64,000 bases of DNA, taken from Streptomyces albidoflavus. GTDB taxonomy: Bacteria; Actinomycetota; Actinomycetes; Streptomycetales; Streptomycetaceae. The number at the start of each line of letters is the position of its first letter. The stretch's first letter is position 1. This document shows positions 42,699-51,567 of this stretch, piece after piece. Where the stretch lies: NCBI RefSeq assembly GCF_000719955.1, contig NZ_JOII01000010.1:1-64000 (forward strand). Reading direction: 5' to 3'. The notes under the pieces are model-generated. The model had not been told where the DNA came from, ran no database searches, and saw only the letters and a list, made by a program, of their open reading frames with translations. The position numbers were made by a program, and so were the translations under genes.

Positions 42699-44063
42699 TC
42701 AGGAGTTCAGCTCCTCCAGGGTCTTGCCCTTGGTCTCGACGGCGAAGAAGGCGATCACCGCGCCGACTGCCGCGACCACGGCGAGCTGGGCGAAGACCAG
42801 GCGGAGGCTGCCGCCGGCCGCGATGATGCCGCCGACCACGACGGGGCCGATGATGACGCCGAGGCGGTTCCACAGGCCGCCGAAGGCGGCGCCCTTGGCG
42901 CGGTTGCGGGTGGGGTACAGCTCGGGGGAGTAGAGGTAGAGCCCGGCGTTGATGGCGAAGATGCAGAAGGTGGTGCAGGAGGCGAAGAGTGCGACCTGCG
43001 GGCCGGAGGAGGCGCCGACGATCGCGAGGACCGCGAGGGCCACCGAGGCGCCGGTGAGGGCGGCGATCAGGGAGGGCCGGCGGCCGATCCGGTCGATGAA
43101 GAGCGCCATCAGGAAGTTGCCGAGCAGGCCGGTGGCGTTGCTGATCAGGGAGAAGGTCAGCGCCGTGGTCAGGTCGAGGCCGAAGGTGTCGGTGTAGAGC
43201 GAGGGCAGCCAGGTGGCGATGCCGTGGTTGACGTAGTAGGCGACGAACCAGAGGCCGGAGAGGACGGCGGTGCGGCGCAGGTAGCGGCCCCTGAAGAGGT
43301 CCGCGAGGCGGCCCGTGCCCTTCTCGTCGGGGATCTCGGCGCGGGGTGCGGGCAGCGGCTCGCGGGTGGACTCCTCGACCTCGCGCTCGATCTGCGCGAT
43401 GACCGCCTCCGCCTCCTCGGTCCGGCCCTTCGCCAGCAGCCAGCGGGGCGACTCGGGGACCTTGCGGGGGAGCAGGGCGGCGATCAGGACCGGCAGGGCG
43501 CCGATGAGGAACATGGCCCGCCAGCCGTAGTGCGGGATGACCCAGACCGCGACCAGGGTGGCGGCCGAGAGTCCGGCCGGGAAGATCATCTCGTAGAGGA
43601 GGACGAAGCGGCCGCGGTTGTCGGAGCGGGCGATCTCGTTGATGTAGGTGGCGGCGACGGGGACCACGCCGCCGATGCCGAGCCCTTGCAGGAAGCGGAA
43701 GAGCGCGAACATCTCGATGTTGCCGGAGGCGGCCACGGCGAGGGAGGCGAGGCCGGTCAGGGCGACACCGAGGGCGACGGTGCGGACCCGGCCGATCCGG
43801 TCGCCGAGCCAGCCGGCGCCCAGCGCGCCGAAGAGCATGCCGATCGAGCCGGTGGTGACGGCCATGGTCGCCTGGCCGGTGGAGAGGTTCCACTCGTCCA
43901 TGAGGACCGGCAGGGCGGAGGCGGCGAGCAGTTGGTCGAACGCCTCGAAGAAGGTGACGGCGCCGATGAGGACGCGGACCTTGACGTGCCAGCGGGAATG
44001 GGGCAGCCGTTCCAGCCGGGCGGCGATTGAGCCCACAACGGGGTTGTTGGCCACGGTCGACAT
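42699..44063 (-). CDS. MFS transporter (sugar-porter/aromatic-acid type)
   Basis: A 454-residue, 12-helix MFS protein. The helix 2-3 loop motif GWLGDRIGRVRTVALG, the helix 4-5 RFLQGLGIGGVVPVAATYINE, PESPRWLLAKGR after helix 6 and the ELYPTRNRAKGAAFGG motif before helix 10 fit the sugar porter/metabolite:proton symporter group. It probably imports the substrate of the adjacent catabolic genes. The ATG follows GGAAGGAACC. Its own operator-like repeat (44134-44160) lies upstream, so it can be expressed apart from the hydroxylase genes that precede it on the same strand. Confidence 0.88.
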   Translation of the reverse strand: MSTVANNPVVGSIAARLERLPHSRWHVKVRVLIGAVTFFEAFDQLLAASALPVLMDEWNLSTGQATMAVTTGSIGMLFGALGAGWLGDRIGRVRTVALGVALTGLASLAVAASGNIEMFALFRFLQGLGIGGVVPVAATYINEIARSDNRGRFVLLYEMIFPAGLSAATLVAVWVIPHYGWRAMFLIGALPVLIAALLPRKVPESPRWLLAKGRTEEAEAVIAQIEREVEESTREPLPAPRAEIPDEKGTGRLADLFRGRYLRRTAVLSGLWFVAYYVNHGIATWLPSLYTDTFGLDLTTALTFSLISNATGLLGNFLMALFIDRIGRRPSLIAALTGASVALAVLAIVGASSGPQVALFASCTTFCIFAINAGLYLYSPELYPTRNRAKGAAFGGLWNRLGVIIGPVVVGGIIAAGGSLRLVFAQLAVVAAVGAVIAFFAVETKGKTLEELNS

Positions 44064-44133
44064 GGGGTTCCTTCCGCGAGCAGAAGAGGAGGTGCGGAAT
44101 TGCGGGGGATGCGGCGACCCTAGGAGGAGTTAT

Positions 44134-44160
44134 CTAAGTACTCAATATGTAAGTGCTTAG
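44134..44160. promoter_or_regulatory. Candidate operator upstream of the MFS gene
   Basis: CTAAGTACT (44134-44142) and AAGTGCTTAG (44151-44160) form an imperfect inverted repeat. Each half is itself near-palindromic (TAAGTACTCA, TAAGTGCTTA). TAAGNNCTTA recurs before the aldehyde dehydrogenase gene (48195-48204). The MarR protein encoded at 59322 is a candidate binder. Confidence 0.55.
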
Positions 44161-44261
44161 AATTTACGGCGGGGAAACTCACGGACGGGAAGGGGCACTT
44201 GGCGTGTCCGGGGCACGCCGACGGCCCCGACCACGGGGGATCGGGGTGCCGGGGCGCGGGG

Positions 44262-46565
44262 TCACTCCGCGGGCGCGGCCGCGGACTCCCTGAGGGCGTG
44301 GAAGACCCGCTCCGGGGTGAGCGGCAGGGTGCGGACGCGGGCGCCGACAGCGTCGTGGACCGCGTTGGCCACGGCGGCGGCGACCGGGACCATCGGCCCC
44401 TCCCCCGCGCCCTTGGAGCCGAACGGGCCCGGCCCGTGGCCCTGTTCCTGGGTGATCGAGACGAACTGCCCGGGCAGGTCCTCGGCCATCGGGACGCGGT
44501 ACTCCAGCGCCTCGCCGTTGACCAGCACGCCGTTGTCGTACCGCATCTCCTCGAAGAGGGCCTGGGCGTACCCCATCAGGGCCGAGCCCTCGTCCTGGCC
44601 GCGGCAGACCAGCTTGTTGACGGCGCGGCCCACGTCGCCGCTGGCGACCAGCTTCAGGACGGTGACCTTGCCGGTGTCCGGGTCCACCTCGACCTCGGCG
44701 CCCGCCCAGCCGATCTCCCAGAAGACACAGGGGGATTCGAGCGGCGCCTCGGCGGAGTTGGGCGCCTTGAAGAAGCCCTCGCCGGTGAACTCGTACCCGG
44801 TGCCGCCGAAGACGGGCGCGACCAGGGAGGGGAGCGGAACCGTCTCGCAGCCGTCCTTGCGGACGCCCCAGTCGACCAGTTCCAAGGCCTCGGGCGCGCA
44901 GCCGAGCCGGGAGGCGGCGAAGGCGAGGACGCGGTCGCGGGCGTCCTCGGCGGCCAGCTGCACGGCGCGGCCGGTGACGACCATGCCGGAGGAGGCGTTG
45001 GTGCCCTGGTCCCACGGGGTGGTGTCGGTGTCGATCGCCGCGTACGTGACGCGCTCGGCGGGCACCCCTAGGACCTCGGCGGCGACCTGGCAGAGCGCGG
45101 TGGAGATGCCCTGGCCCATCTCGACCGACCCGGCGTTGACGTACACCTCGCCGGTGGCGGTCACCTTGACCCGGGCCTGGGCGGGCTTGTTGACCCCGCC
45201 GCCGTCCTTGAAGCCGATGGCCAGGCCCATGCCGCGGTGCGGGTGCGCGGGCCGCTCGTGGTAGCCCAGCTCGTCCGCGACGGCGTCCAGTCCCTGGACC
45301 AGGTCGCTGTCGATGCCGCCGTCCCCGGGTATGAACGGCTCGCCCAGCCCCTTGAGGTTCTTCACCCGCAGCGCGTACGGGTCCATCCCGAGCCGGCGCG
45401 CGATCATGTCGACCTGGCTCTCGCTCGCCCAGGTCGCCTGGGTGGCGCCGAAGCCGCGGTACGGCCCGGCCGGGGTGGTCGTCGTCATCACCGCCGAGCA
45501 GGTGGAGTTGACGTGCTCCCAGCGGTAGGGGCCGGGTATCCGGTAGCAGGCCTTCTCGGCGACCAGCGGGGAGCCGTCGGTGTAGGCCCCGGCGTCGAGC
45601 AGGATCTCGGAGTCGCGGGCGACGAAGGTGCCGTCGGCCATGACGCCGGTCCGCACCCGCAGCAGCGCGGCGTGCTGGCTGAGGGTCAGGAAGGCCTCCT
45701 CGGTGGTGAGGCAGTAGCGGACCGGGCGGCCCGCCATCCGGGAGAGCAGCGCGGCGACCGGCTCGGTCTTGCAGTTGTTCTTGGCGCCGAAGCCGCCGCC
45801 GACGAACGGCACGTGGACACGGACGCGGCTCTCGTCCGTGGCGAGGACGCGGGCCAGTTCCTTGCGGAGCGGGAAGGGGTTCTGGGTGGAGCTCCACAGC
45901 TCGACACGGTCGCCCCGGACGTCGGCGACGGTGACGAAGGGCTCCAGGTGGAAGTGGTTCATCCGGGAGAAGGCGAAGGTGTCCTCGAAGACGTGGTCGC
46001 ACCCCTCCCAGACCTCCTCCGAGCCGGTGGCGTACCGGAACTCGTAGCAGACGTTCGGGCGCGGCCACAGGTGGCCACTGGCCCCGGTGCCGTACGGCGG
46101 GACGATGCCCGGGGGCTTGTCGCCGGGGAAGAGTTCGGGGGCGTCTTCGGCGAGGGCGGCCGGGACGTCCGGGAGCGGGGGGAGCTCCTCGTAGACCACG
46201 TCGATGACGGCGAGGGCCGCCAGAGCCGCGGCCTCGTCGTCGGCGGCGACCGCGGCGACCACGTCGCCCGCGTACCGCACACGGTCGCGGGCGACCACCG
46301 GCTGGTCCTTGATGAAGAAGCCGTAGCCCGGGGTCTCGCCGAGTTCGTCGCGGGTCAGCACGGCGCGGACGCCGGGCGTCGCGCGGGCCCGCGAGGCGTC
46401 GAGCGAGACGATCCGGGCGTGGGCGTGCGGGCTGCGCAGCACCTTGGCGTGGAGCATGCCCGGGAGGGTGATGTCGGCGGTGTACCGGGCGGCGCCGGTG
46501 GTCTTCAGGACCGCGTCGTGCCGGCGTTTCGTGCGGCCGACGGAGGTCAGGGGGCGGTCGCTCAC
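44262..46565 (-). CDS. Molybdenum hydroxylase, molybdopterin-binding large subunit (xanthine dehydrogenase family)
   Basis: A 767-residue catalytic subunit of a xanthine-oxidase-type enzyme that hydroxylates aldehydes or N-heteroaromatic carbons with water-derived oxygen. The fold starts with RTKRRHDAVLKTTGAARYTADI. VGGGFGAKN and SVEMGQGISTALCQ bind the cofactor, and KGAGEGPMVP near the C-terminus carries the catalytic Glu. The GTG start overlaps the 2Fe-2S gene stop by 4 nt; the frame is open far upstream, but that sequence is antisense-like and not family. With the next two genes it forms a complete three-subunit enzyme. The substrate is unknown. Confidence 0.92.
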   Translation of the reverse strand: MSDRPLTSVGRTKRRHDAVLKTTGAARYTADITLPGMLHAKVLRSPHAHARIVSLDASRARATPGVRAVLTRDELGETPGYGFFIKDQPVVARDRVRYAGDVVAAVAADDEAAALAALAVIDVVYEELPPLPDVPAALAEDAPELFPGDKPPGIVPPYGTGASGHLWPRPNVCYEFRYATGSEEVWEGCDHVFEDTFAFSRMNHFHLEPFVTVADVRGDRVELWSSTQNPFPLRKELARVLATDESRVRVHVPFVGGGFGAKNNCKTEPVAALLSRMAGRPVRYCLTTEEAFLTLSQHAALLRVRTGVMADGTFVARDSEILLDAGAYTDGSPLVAEKACYRIPGPYRWEHVNSTCSAVMTTTTPAGPYRGFGATQATWASESQVDMIARRLGMDPYALRVKNLKGLGEPFIPGDGGIDSDLVQGLDAVADELGYHERPAHPHRGMGLAIGFKDGGGVNKPAQARVKVTATGEVYVNAGSVEMGQGISTALCQVAAEVLGVPAERVTYAAIDTDTTPWDQGTNASSGMVVTGRAVQLAAEDARDRVLAFAASRLGCAPEALELVDWGVRKDGCETVPLPSLVAPVFGGTGYEFTGEGFFKAPNSAEAPLESPCVFWEIGWAGAEVEVDPDTGKVTVLKLVASGDVGRAVNKLVCRGQDEGSALMGYAQALFEEMRYDNGVLVNGEALEYRVPMAEDLPGQFVSITQEQGHGPGPFGSKGAGEGPMVPVAAAVANAVHDAVGARVRTLPLTPERVFHALRESAAAPAE

Positions 46566-47047
46566 GCGGATTCCTCCTTGAGCAGCGCGGCGGCGCGGTG
46601 CACCGAATCGATGATCATCTGGTAGCCGGTGCACCGGCAGATGTTGGAGGAGATCCACTCGCGGACCTGGGCGTCGTCCGGCTCCGGGTGCTCGCGCAGC
46701 AGTGCGGTGGTCAGCATGATCATGCCCGGGGTGCAGTAGCCGCACTGGAACCCGCCGCACTCGGCGAAGGCCCGCTGCACCGGCCCCGGCACCCCGCCCG
46801 GGGACTGCCCGGCCACCGTCTCCACCGAGCTGCCGTCGGCGCTGAAGGCGAACATGCTGCACGAGGCGGTCGGGACGCCGTCGACCAGCGTGGTGCAGGC
46901 GTCGCAGACGCCGCGCTCGCAGGAGGCCTTGACGCCGGTCAGCCCGTGCCGTTCGCGCAGCAGGTCGAGCAGGACGGTGCGCGGCTCGATCTCCTCGGTG
47001 TGCGGCCTGCCGTCGATCTCCAGGCCGATGGTCAGCTGCTCGCTCAT
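46562..47047 (-). CDS. Molybdenum hydroxylase, 2Fe-2S subunit
   Basis: A 161-residue subunit with two [2Fe-2S] clusters. The plant-type N-terminal cluster uses CERGVCDAC and a later Cys (TASC). The helical C-terminal cluster uses CGGFQCGYC and CRC in NICRCTGY. It passes electrons from the molybdenum site to FAD. The ATG overlaps the stop of the FAD subunit gene by 4 nt, and its stop overlaps the large-subunit GTG. Confidence 0.95.
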   Translation of the reverse strand: MSEQLTIGLEIDGRPHTEEIEPRTVLLDLLRERHGLTGVKASCERGVCDACTTLVDGVPTASCSMFAFSADGSSVETVAGQSPGGVPGPVQRAFAECGGFQCGYCTPGMIMLTTALLREHPEPDDAQVREWISSNICRCTGYQMIIDSVHRAAALLKEESA

Positions 47048-47874
47048 CGTTTCTCCTTCTCACGGCCGGTCTCGGCGGCGTGCCGCCCGAGCAGGCGGCC
47101 CAGCAGCACCCCCGCCAGATGTCTGCGGTACGGGGCGCCGCCCGCCACGTCGCCGATCTCCTCGGGCAGCCGCGCGGCCGCCTCGGCGGGGTCGGCGCCG
47201 AGCCCGGTGGTCACGGCGTACGGGCGGCCGTACTCGGAGCCGACCGCCAGGCGCACCCGCTCCCCGCGCACCGCGACGGCGGCCGTCATCAGCGGGCGCA
47301 TCGAGCGGTCGTACCCGAACCAGGTCCCGGCGGCGTCCGGCACGGTCACCGAGGTGAGCAGGGCACCGGGCGGCTCCGCCCGCTCCCACAGGGCGGGGGC
47401 GGTCAGGGTGCGGGGGCCTTCGGGGGTGAGGAGGTCGAGGCGGGCGACGAGGGCGTCGGCCATGACGGACATCTCGTAGCGGGTGCGGCGGGCCATCAGG
47501 TTGCCGCCGAGGGTGGCGCGCCGGCGGATGCGCTCGTTGGCTATCCGGCCCCAGCCCTCGGCGAGGCCGGGAAGGGTGGTGCGGACCGTGCGGTCGCGGG
47601 CGCCGTCGTGGTGGGCGACCCCGGCGCCGATCCGCAGGGCGTCGCCCTCGCGGGTGACGGCGCGCAGCTCCGGCAGGTCTTCCAGCGAGACGAGGGTGTC
47701 GCAGCGCAGCCCCTCGCGGAACTGGGCGAAGAGGTCGCTGCACCCCTGGGCGTAGACGGCGCCGGGGCGGGAGCCGGCCGTCACCGCCTCGGCGAGGGTG
47801 GCGGGGCGGCTCAGGGAGAAGGGCGGGATGGTGCGTTGACTGGGGGCTACCAGTCCGTGGGAAAGCAGGAGCAT
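47044..47874 (-). CDS. Molybdenum hydroxylase, FAD-binding subunit
   Basis: A 276-residue CoxM/XdhB-type subunit. FSLSRPATLAEAV begins the fold, followed by AQGCSDLFAQFREGL, RIGAGVAHHD, and the FAD-binding RRRATLGGNLMARRTRYE segment (the T-x-GGN motif). The chosen ATG (MLLLSHGLVAPS) has AGGAGG 9 nt upstream; a longer start 17 codons earlier has none. It is the first gene of the minus-strand hydroxylase operon and is divergent from the aldehyde dehydrogenase. Confidence 0.9.
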   Translation of the reverse strand: MLLLSHGLVAPSQRTIPPFSLSRPATLAEAVTAGSRPGAVYAQGCSDLFAQFREGLRCDTLVSLEDLPELRAVTREGDALRIGAGVAHHDGARDRTVRTTLPGLAEGWGRIANERIRRRATLGGNLMARRTRYEMSVMADALVARLDLLTPEGPRTLTAPALWERAEPPGALLTSVTVPDAAGTWFGYDRSMRPLMTAAVAVRGERVRLAVGSEYGRPYAVTTGLGADPAEAAARLPEEIGDVAGGAPYRRHLAGVLLGRLLGRHAAETGREKEKR

Positions 47875-48248
47875 GCGCAGGAGCCTCCTGGCCTGGGGGC
47901 GGAGCCCGGAGTGGGGCCCGGACACAGAGAGTTATCTCATGTGTGAACAAACGATTGCTGAGATTTCTAGCACCCGTGGTCCGAGCGCCACAAGGGATCG
48001 CGGGCGGTGATCCGGCGGATCTCCCGAATCCGGCTACTTGCCCGTTTCCGGGTGATCCGAGGGGGGCTCGCGGGCCGGTCGGTCCGCCCTCGCGTGCGGG
48101 GGTGGGCGCGCGAAAGGGTGTGCCCGGAAAGGAAGTTGAGCCTCGGCGGTGGTTGCGCGGAGTGACGGCGGCCGAACCCTTGCGTCTGAATGATTAAGCC
48201 CTTAGATTTTTTCCACCAAGCCAATCCCGGCGCCGAAAGGGGCGTGCC
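47875..48248. promoter_or_regulatory. Divergent control region of the catabolic island
   Basis: 374 bases without a gene, between the hydroxylase operon (minus) and the dehydrogenase operon (plus). GTTATCTCA at 47931 and TGAGATTTC at 47959 form an ATCTCA/TGAGAT inverted repeat about 20 nt apart, just upstream of the hydroxylase start. TAAG-CC-CTTA followed by GATTTT lies at 48195-48210, just upstream of the dehydrogenase start. Both resemble the element at 44134-44160. The middle part is GC-rich with nothing recognisable. Confidence 0.5.
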
Positions 48249-49748
48249 ATGCCGTCGCAACCGCTGCCGTCCGGCGAAGAACCGCCGGCCGACGAAGTGC
48301 TCATCGGCGGTGTGTGGACCCGCGGTTCGGGCCACGCCAACGAGGTCACCGACCCCGCCACCGGCCGCGTCCTCACCACGCTGCACACCGCGAGCCCGAA
48401 GGACGTCGACACCGCCGCCCGCGCCGGGGCCCGCGCCGCCGCCGACCCCGCCTGGCGCGACCTCGCCCCGCACCGGCGCGCCCGTCACCTGCACCGCGTC
48501 GCCGACCTCATCGACCGCGACGCCGACCGGCTCTCCGCCGTGCAGACCGCCGACACCGGCAAGACCCGCGCCGAGACCGCGGCCCTCGCCGCCAGCGCCG
48601 CCGGGACCTTCCGCTACGCCGCGGCGCTGCTGGAGACGGCCGAGGACGCCATCACCCCCTCCCGGGGGCCCTGGACGACCTTCGCCACCCACGAACCCCT
48701 CGGCGTGGTCGGCGCCATCGCCCCCTGGAACTCGCCGATCGCCTCCGACGCCCAGAAGCTCGCCCCGGCCCTCGCCGCCGGGAACGCCGTCCTCCTCAAG
48801 CCCGCCGACTGGACCCCGCTCACCTCGCTCGCTCTCGGCCGGCTGCTCACCGAGGCCGGGCTGCCGCCGGGGCTGGTCTCGATCCTGCCGGGCCCCGGCC
48901 GCACCGTCGGCGACGCCATCGTCCGCCACCCGCTGGTCGCCAAGGTCAGCTTCACCGGCGGCACCGACACCGGCCGCGCCCTCGCCCGGACCGCCGCCGA
49001 CAAGCTGATGCCCGTCTCCCTCGAACTCGGCGGCAAGTCCCCGACGATCGTGCTCCCCGACGCCGACCGCGAACAGGCCCTCGCCGGAGTGCTGTTCGGC
49101 GTCTTCTCCTCCAGCGGGCAGAGCTGCGTGGCCGGTTCGCGGCTCTTCGTCGCCCGTGAGATCTTCGACGACTTCGTCGGCGAACTCGCCGCCCGCGCCG
49201 ACAAGCTGCGCATCGGCCCCGGCACCGACCCGCGCACCCAGGTCGCCCCCCTCGTCCACCACCGCCACCGCGACGCCGTCGCCGCCCACGTCGAGGCGGC
49301 CCGCGCCGAAGGCGGCCGCGTCCTGTGCGGCGGTGGCCCGCCCGAAGGGCCCGCGTACGCCGACGGTGCCTACTACCGCCCCACCGTGATCACCGGCCTG
49401 CCCAACTCGGCCCGCTCCTGCCAGGAGGAGATCTTCGGGCCCGTCCTGGTCGCCCTCCCCTTCGACGACGAGGACGACCTTCTCGCCCAGGCCAACGCCA
49501 CCGACTACGGCCTCGCCTGCGGCATCTGGACCCAGGACCTGGCCCGGGCCGGCCGCATCGCCCGGCGGATCGAGGCGGGCACCGTCTGGATCAACACGTA
49601 CAAGCAGTTCAGCTCCGCCACGCCCTTCAGCGGCTGGAAGGACAGCGGCCTCGGCAGCGAGAAGGGCCGCGACTGGCTCCGCGGCTACCAGCGGCAGAAG
49701 TCGCTCTACGTCGCCGACTCCACCACCCCGCTGCCCTGGGCGGGCTGA
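48249..49748 (+). CDS. Aldehyde dehydrogenase family protein
   Basis: A 499-residue NAD(P)-dependent ALDH. APWNSPIA and KPADWTPL form the cofactor region. FTGGTDTGRA is the dinucleotide motif, LELGGKSPTIV holds the catalytic Glu, and GQSCVAGSRLF holds the catalytic Cys. In the island it would oxidise an aldehyde formed after ring cleavage, such as a muconic semialdehyde, but betaine-aldehyde-type substrates are also possible. It is the first gene of the plus-strand operon, behind a candidate TAAGNNCTTA operator. The ATG follows AAAGGGGCG. Confidence 0.9.
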   Translation: MPSQPLPSGEEPPADEVLIGGVWTRGSGHANEVTDPATGRVLTTLHTASPKDVDTAARAGARAAADPAWRDLAPHRRARHLHRVADLIDRDADRLSAVQTADTGKTRAETAALAASAAGTFRYAAALLETAEDAITPSRGPWTTFATHEPLGVVGAIAPWNSPIASDAQKLAPALAAGNAVLLKPADWTPLTSLALGRLLTEAGLPPGLVSILPGPGRTVGDAIVRHPLVAKVSFTGGTDTGRALARTAADKLMPVSLELGGKSPTIVLPDADREQALAGVLFGVFSSSGQSCVAGSRLFVAREIFDDFVGELAARADKLRIGPGTDPRTQVAPLVHHRHRDAVAAHVEAARAEGGRVLCGGGPPEGPAYADGAYYRPTVITGLPNSARSCQEEIFGPVLVALPFDDEDDLLAQANATDYGLACGIWTQDLARAGRIARRIEAGTVWINTYKQFSSATPFSGWKDSGLGSEKGRDWLRGYQRQKSLYVADSTTPLPWAG

Positions 49749-49777
49749 CCGCCCCACCCGACGATCAGGAGAGCACC

Positions 49778-50734
49778 ATGGCTCCCTCGGAGCACCCCCC
49801 GATAGCCCGGCTGCGCAAACTGCGCGCCGTGGAACTGCGCGTCCCCACCCTCACCGAGTCCGCCGACTTCTACGCCGAGGTCTGGGGCCTGGAGGTGGTC
49901 GACCGCGACCAGGACACCGCCTGGCTGCGCGGGACCGGCGACGAACACCACATCCTCGGCCTCACCCGCGCCCCCCGCAACGGCCTCGGCAAGCTCTCCT
50001 TCGCCGTCGCCACCCGCGAGGAGATCGACGAGGCCGCCCGCCGCCTCCTCGCCCGGGGCATCACCCCGGTCGCCGGGCCCGGTCCGCTCGACCAGATCGG
50101 CGGCGGCTACGGCGTGCGCTTCACCGACCCCGAGGGCCGCCTGATCGAACTCAGCGCCCTGGTCGAGGCCGTCGCCCCGCGCCCCCAGGACGACGCGGTG
50201 CCCGTCGGCGTCACCCACACCGTCCTCAACACCGTGGACATCGACGCCACCGTCGCCTTCTACACCTCCGTCCTCGGTCTGCGCGTCTCCGACTGGTCCG
50301 AGCACCAGATGGCCTTCCTGCGCTGCAACAGCGACCACCACTGCGTCGCCTTCAACCAGGCCGCCTGGAGCAGCCTCAACCACGTCGCCTACGAGATGCG
50401 CTCCATCGACCACTTCATGCGCGGCCTCGGCCGGCTCCGCCACCACGGCGTCGGCCCGCACTGGGGCCCCGGCCGCCACGGGCCCGGCAACAACACCTTC
50501 TCCTACTTCGCCGACCCCGCCGGGCTGGTCTGCGAGTACACCTCCGAGGTCGCCCAGGTCGTCGAGGACCGGTGGATCGCCAAGGTCTGGAAGCGCGTCC
50601 CGGACCTCTCCGACCTGTGGGGCACCGCCGGGCCGCCCACCGAGGAGATCCGCTGCCACATGGCCGGCACCCCCGACCCCGGCCCGCTCGCCCCCGCCCC
50701 CGAGGCGGACGCCACCGAGGAGGCCGCCGCGTGA
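49778..50734 (+). CDS. Two-domain VOC protein, extradiol ring-cleavage dioxygenase-like
   Basis: A 318-residue protein with two vicinal-oxygen-chelate modules, the layout of type I extradiol dioxygenases. The C-terminal module carries the iron ligands H147 (VTHTVLN), H202 (SLNHVAYEM) and E253 (LVCEYTSE). The N-terminal module (residues 14-130) lacks them, as is usual. It would open a catechol-like ring meta to the hydroxyls using Fe(II) and oxygen. The C-terminal 40 residues are an acidic extension. The ATG follows CAGGAGAGC. Confidence 0.85.
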   Translation: MAPSEHPPIARLRKLRAVELRVPTLTESADFYAEVWGLEVVDRDQDTAWLRGTGDEHHILGLTRAPRNGLGKLSFAVATREEIDEAARRLLARGITPVAGPGPLDQIGGGYGVRFTDPEGRLIELSALVEAVAPRPQDDAVPVGVTHTVLNTVDIDATVAFYTSVLGLRVSDWSEHQMAFLRCNSDHHCVAFNQAAWSSLNHVAYEMRSIDHFMRGLGRLRHHGVGPHWGPGRHGPGNNTFSYFADPAGLVCEYTSEVAQVVEDRWIAKVWKRVPDLSDLWGTAGPPTEEIRCHMAGTPDPGPLAPAPEADATEEAAA

Positions 50735-51567
50735 CCACCACCCTTCCGCAGGCCGCGGCAGCCGCCGCCGGACACCGGCCCGTCCGGGACGTGGCCGTCG
50801 TCGGCTGGGGCGCCATCGGCCGTGTCGTCGGCACCGCCCTCGCCGAAGGCGCCCTGCCCGGGGCCCGCCTCACCCGTGTCGTCGACAATCGCCCGCTGCA
50901 CGGCGCCCCCGCCCCGCAGGCCGACCTCGCCGAGGCCCTCGCCCACTGCGACCTCGTCGTGGAGGCGGCGGGACAGGGCTTCGTCCGCGACCTCGGCACC
51001 ACCGTCCTCACCTCCGGCACCGACCTGCTCATCGCCTCCACCGGCGCCCTCACCGACCCGGAACTGGCCCGCGAGATCGCCGAGGCCGGACCCGGCCGCG
51101 TCTACTACACCGGCGGCGCCGTCGGCGGCCTCGACCTCCTCCAGGCCGTCCGCGGCCTCGGCGACCTCACCCGGGTCCGCCTCACCACCGCCAAACTCCC
51201 CGCCACCCTCCACCAGCCGTGGATGGACGCCGAGCTCACCGAACGGCTCCACACCGCCACCGGCCCCGTCGAGGTGATGCGCGGCACCGCCCGCGACGTC
51301 CCCGCCCGCTTCCCCCGCTCCACCAACGTCGCCGCCACCGTCGCCCTCGCCGTCGGCGACCCCGACCGCGTCGAGGTACGCGTCGTCGCCGACCCCGGCG
51401 CCACCCTCACCCGGCACGTCGTCGAGGCCGAAGGCCCGCACGGCCACTACCGGTTCGAGGTCAACCACGCCCCCGACGCCGCCAACCCCGCCACCAGCCA
51501 GGTCGTCCCGCACGCCGTGCTGCGCTCGCTGGCCGCCCTCACCGGACGCGGAGGCCAGATCCTGTGA
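50731..51567 (+). CDS. Aspartate dehydrogenase-like NAD(P)-binding protein
   Basis: A 278-residue member of the L-aspartate dehydrogenase (NadX/DUF108) family. The Rossmann motif is VVGWGAIGRVVG (about residues 23-34), with VVEAAGQGFVRD, the YYTGGAVGGLDLL region and FPRSTNVAATVALAVG typical of the family. It catalyses NAD(P)-dependent amination or deamination of oxaloacetate or a related oxo acid. In a catabolic island it more likely acts on an amino- or oxo-dicarboxylate intermediate. The GTG start overlaps the VOC stop by 4 nt. Confidence 0.85.
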   Translation: MTTTLPQAAAAAAGHRPVRDVAVVGWGAIGRVVGTALAEGALPGARLTRVVDNRPLHGAPAPQADLAEALAHCDLVVEAAGQGFVRDLGTTVLTSGTDLLIASTGALTDPELAREIAEAGPGRVYYTGGAVGGLDLLQAVRGLGDLTRVRLTTAKLPATLHQPWMDAELTERLHTATGPVEVMRGTARDVPARFPRSTNVAATVALAVGDPDRVEVRVVADPGATLTRHVVEAEGPHGHYRFEVNHAPDAANPATSQVVPHAVLRSLAALTGRGGQIL

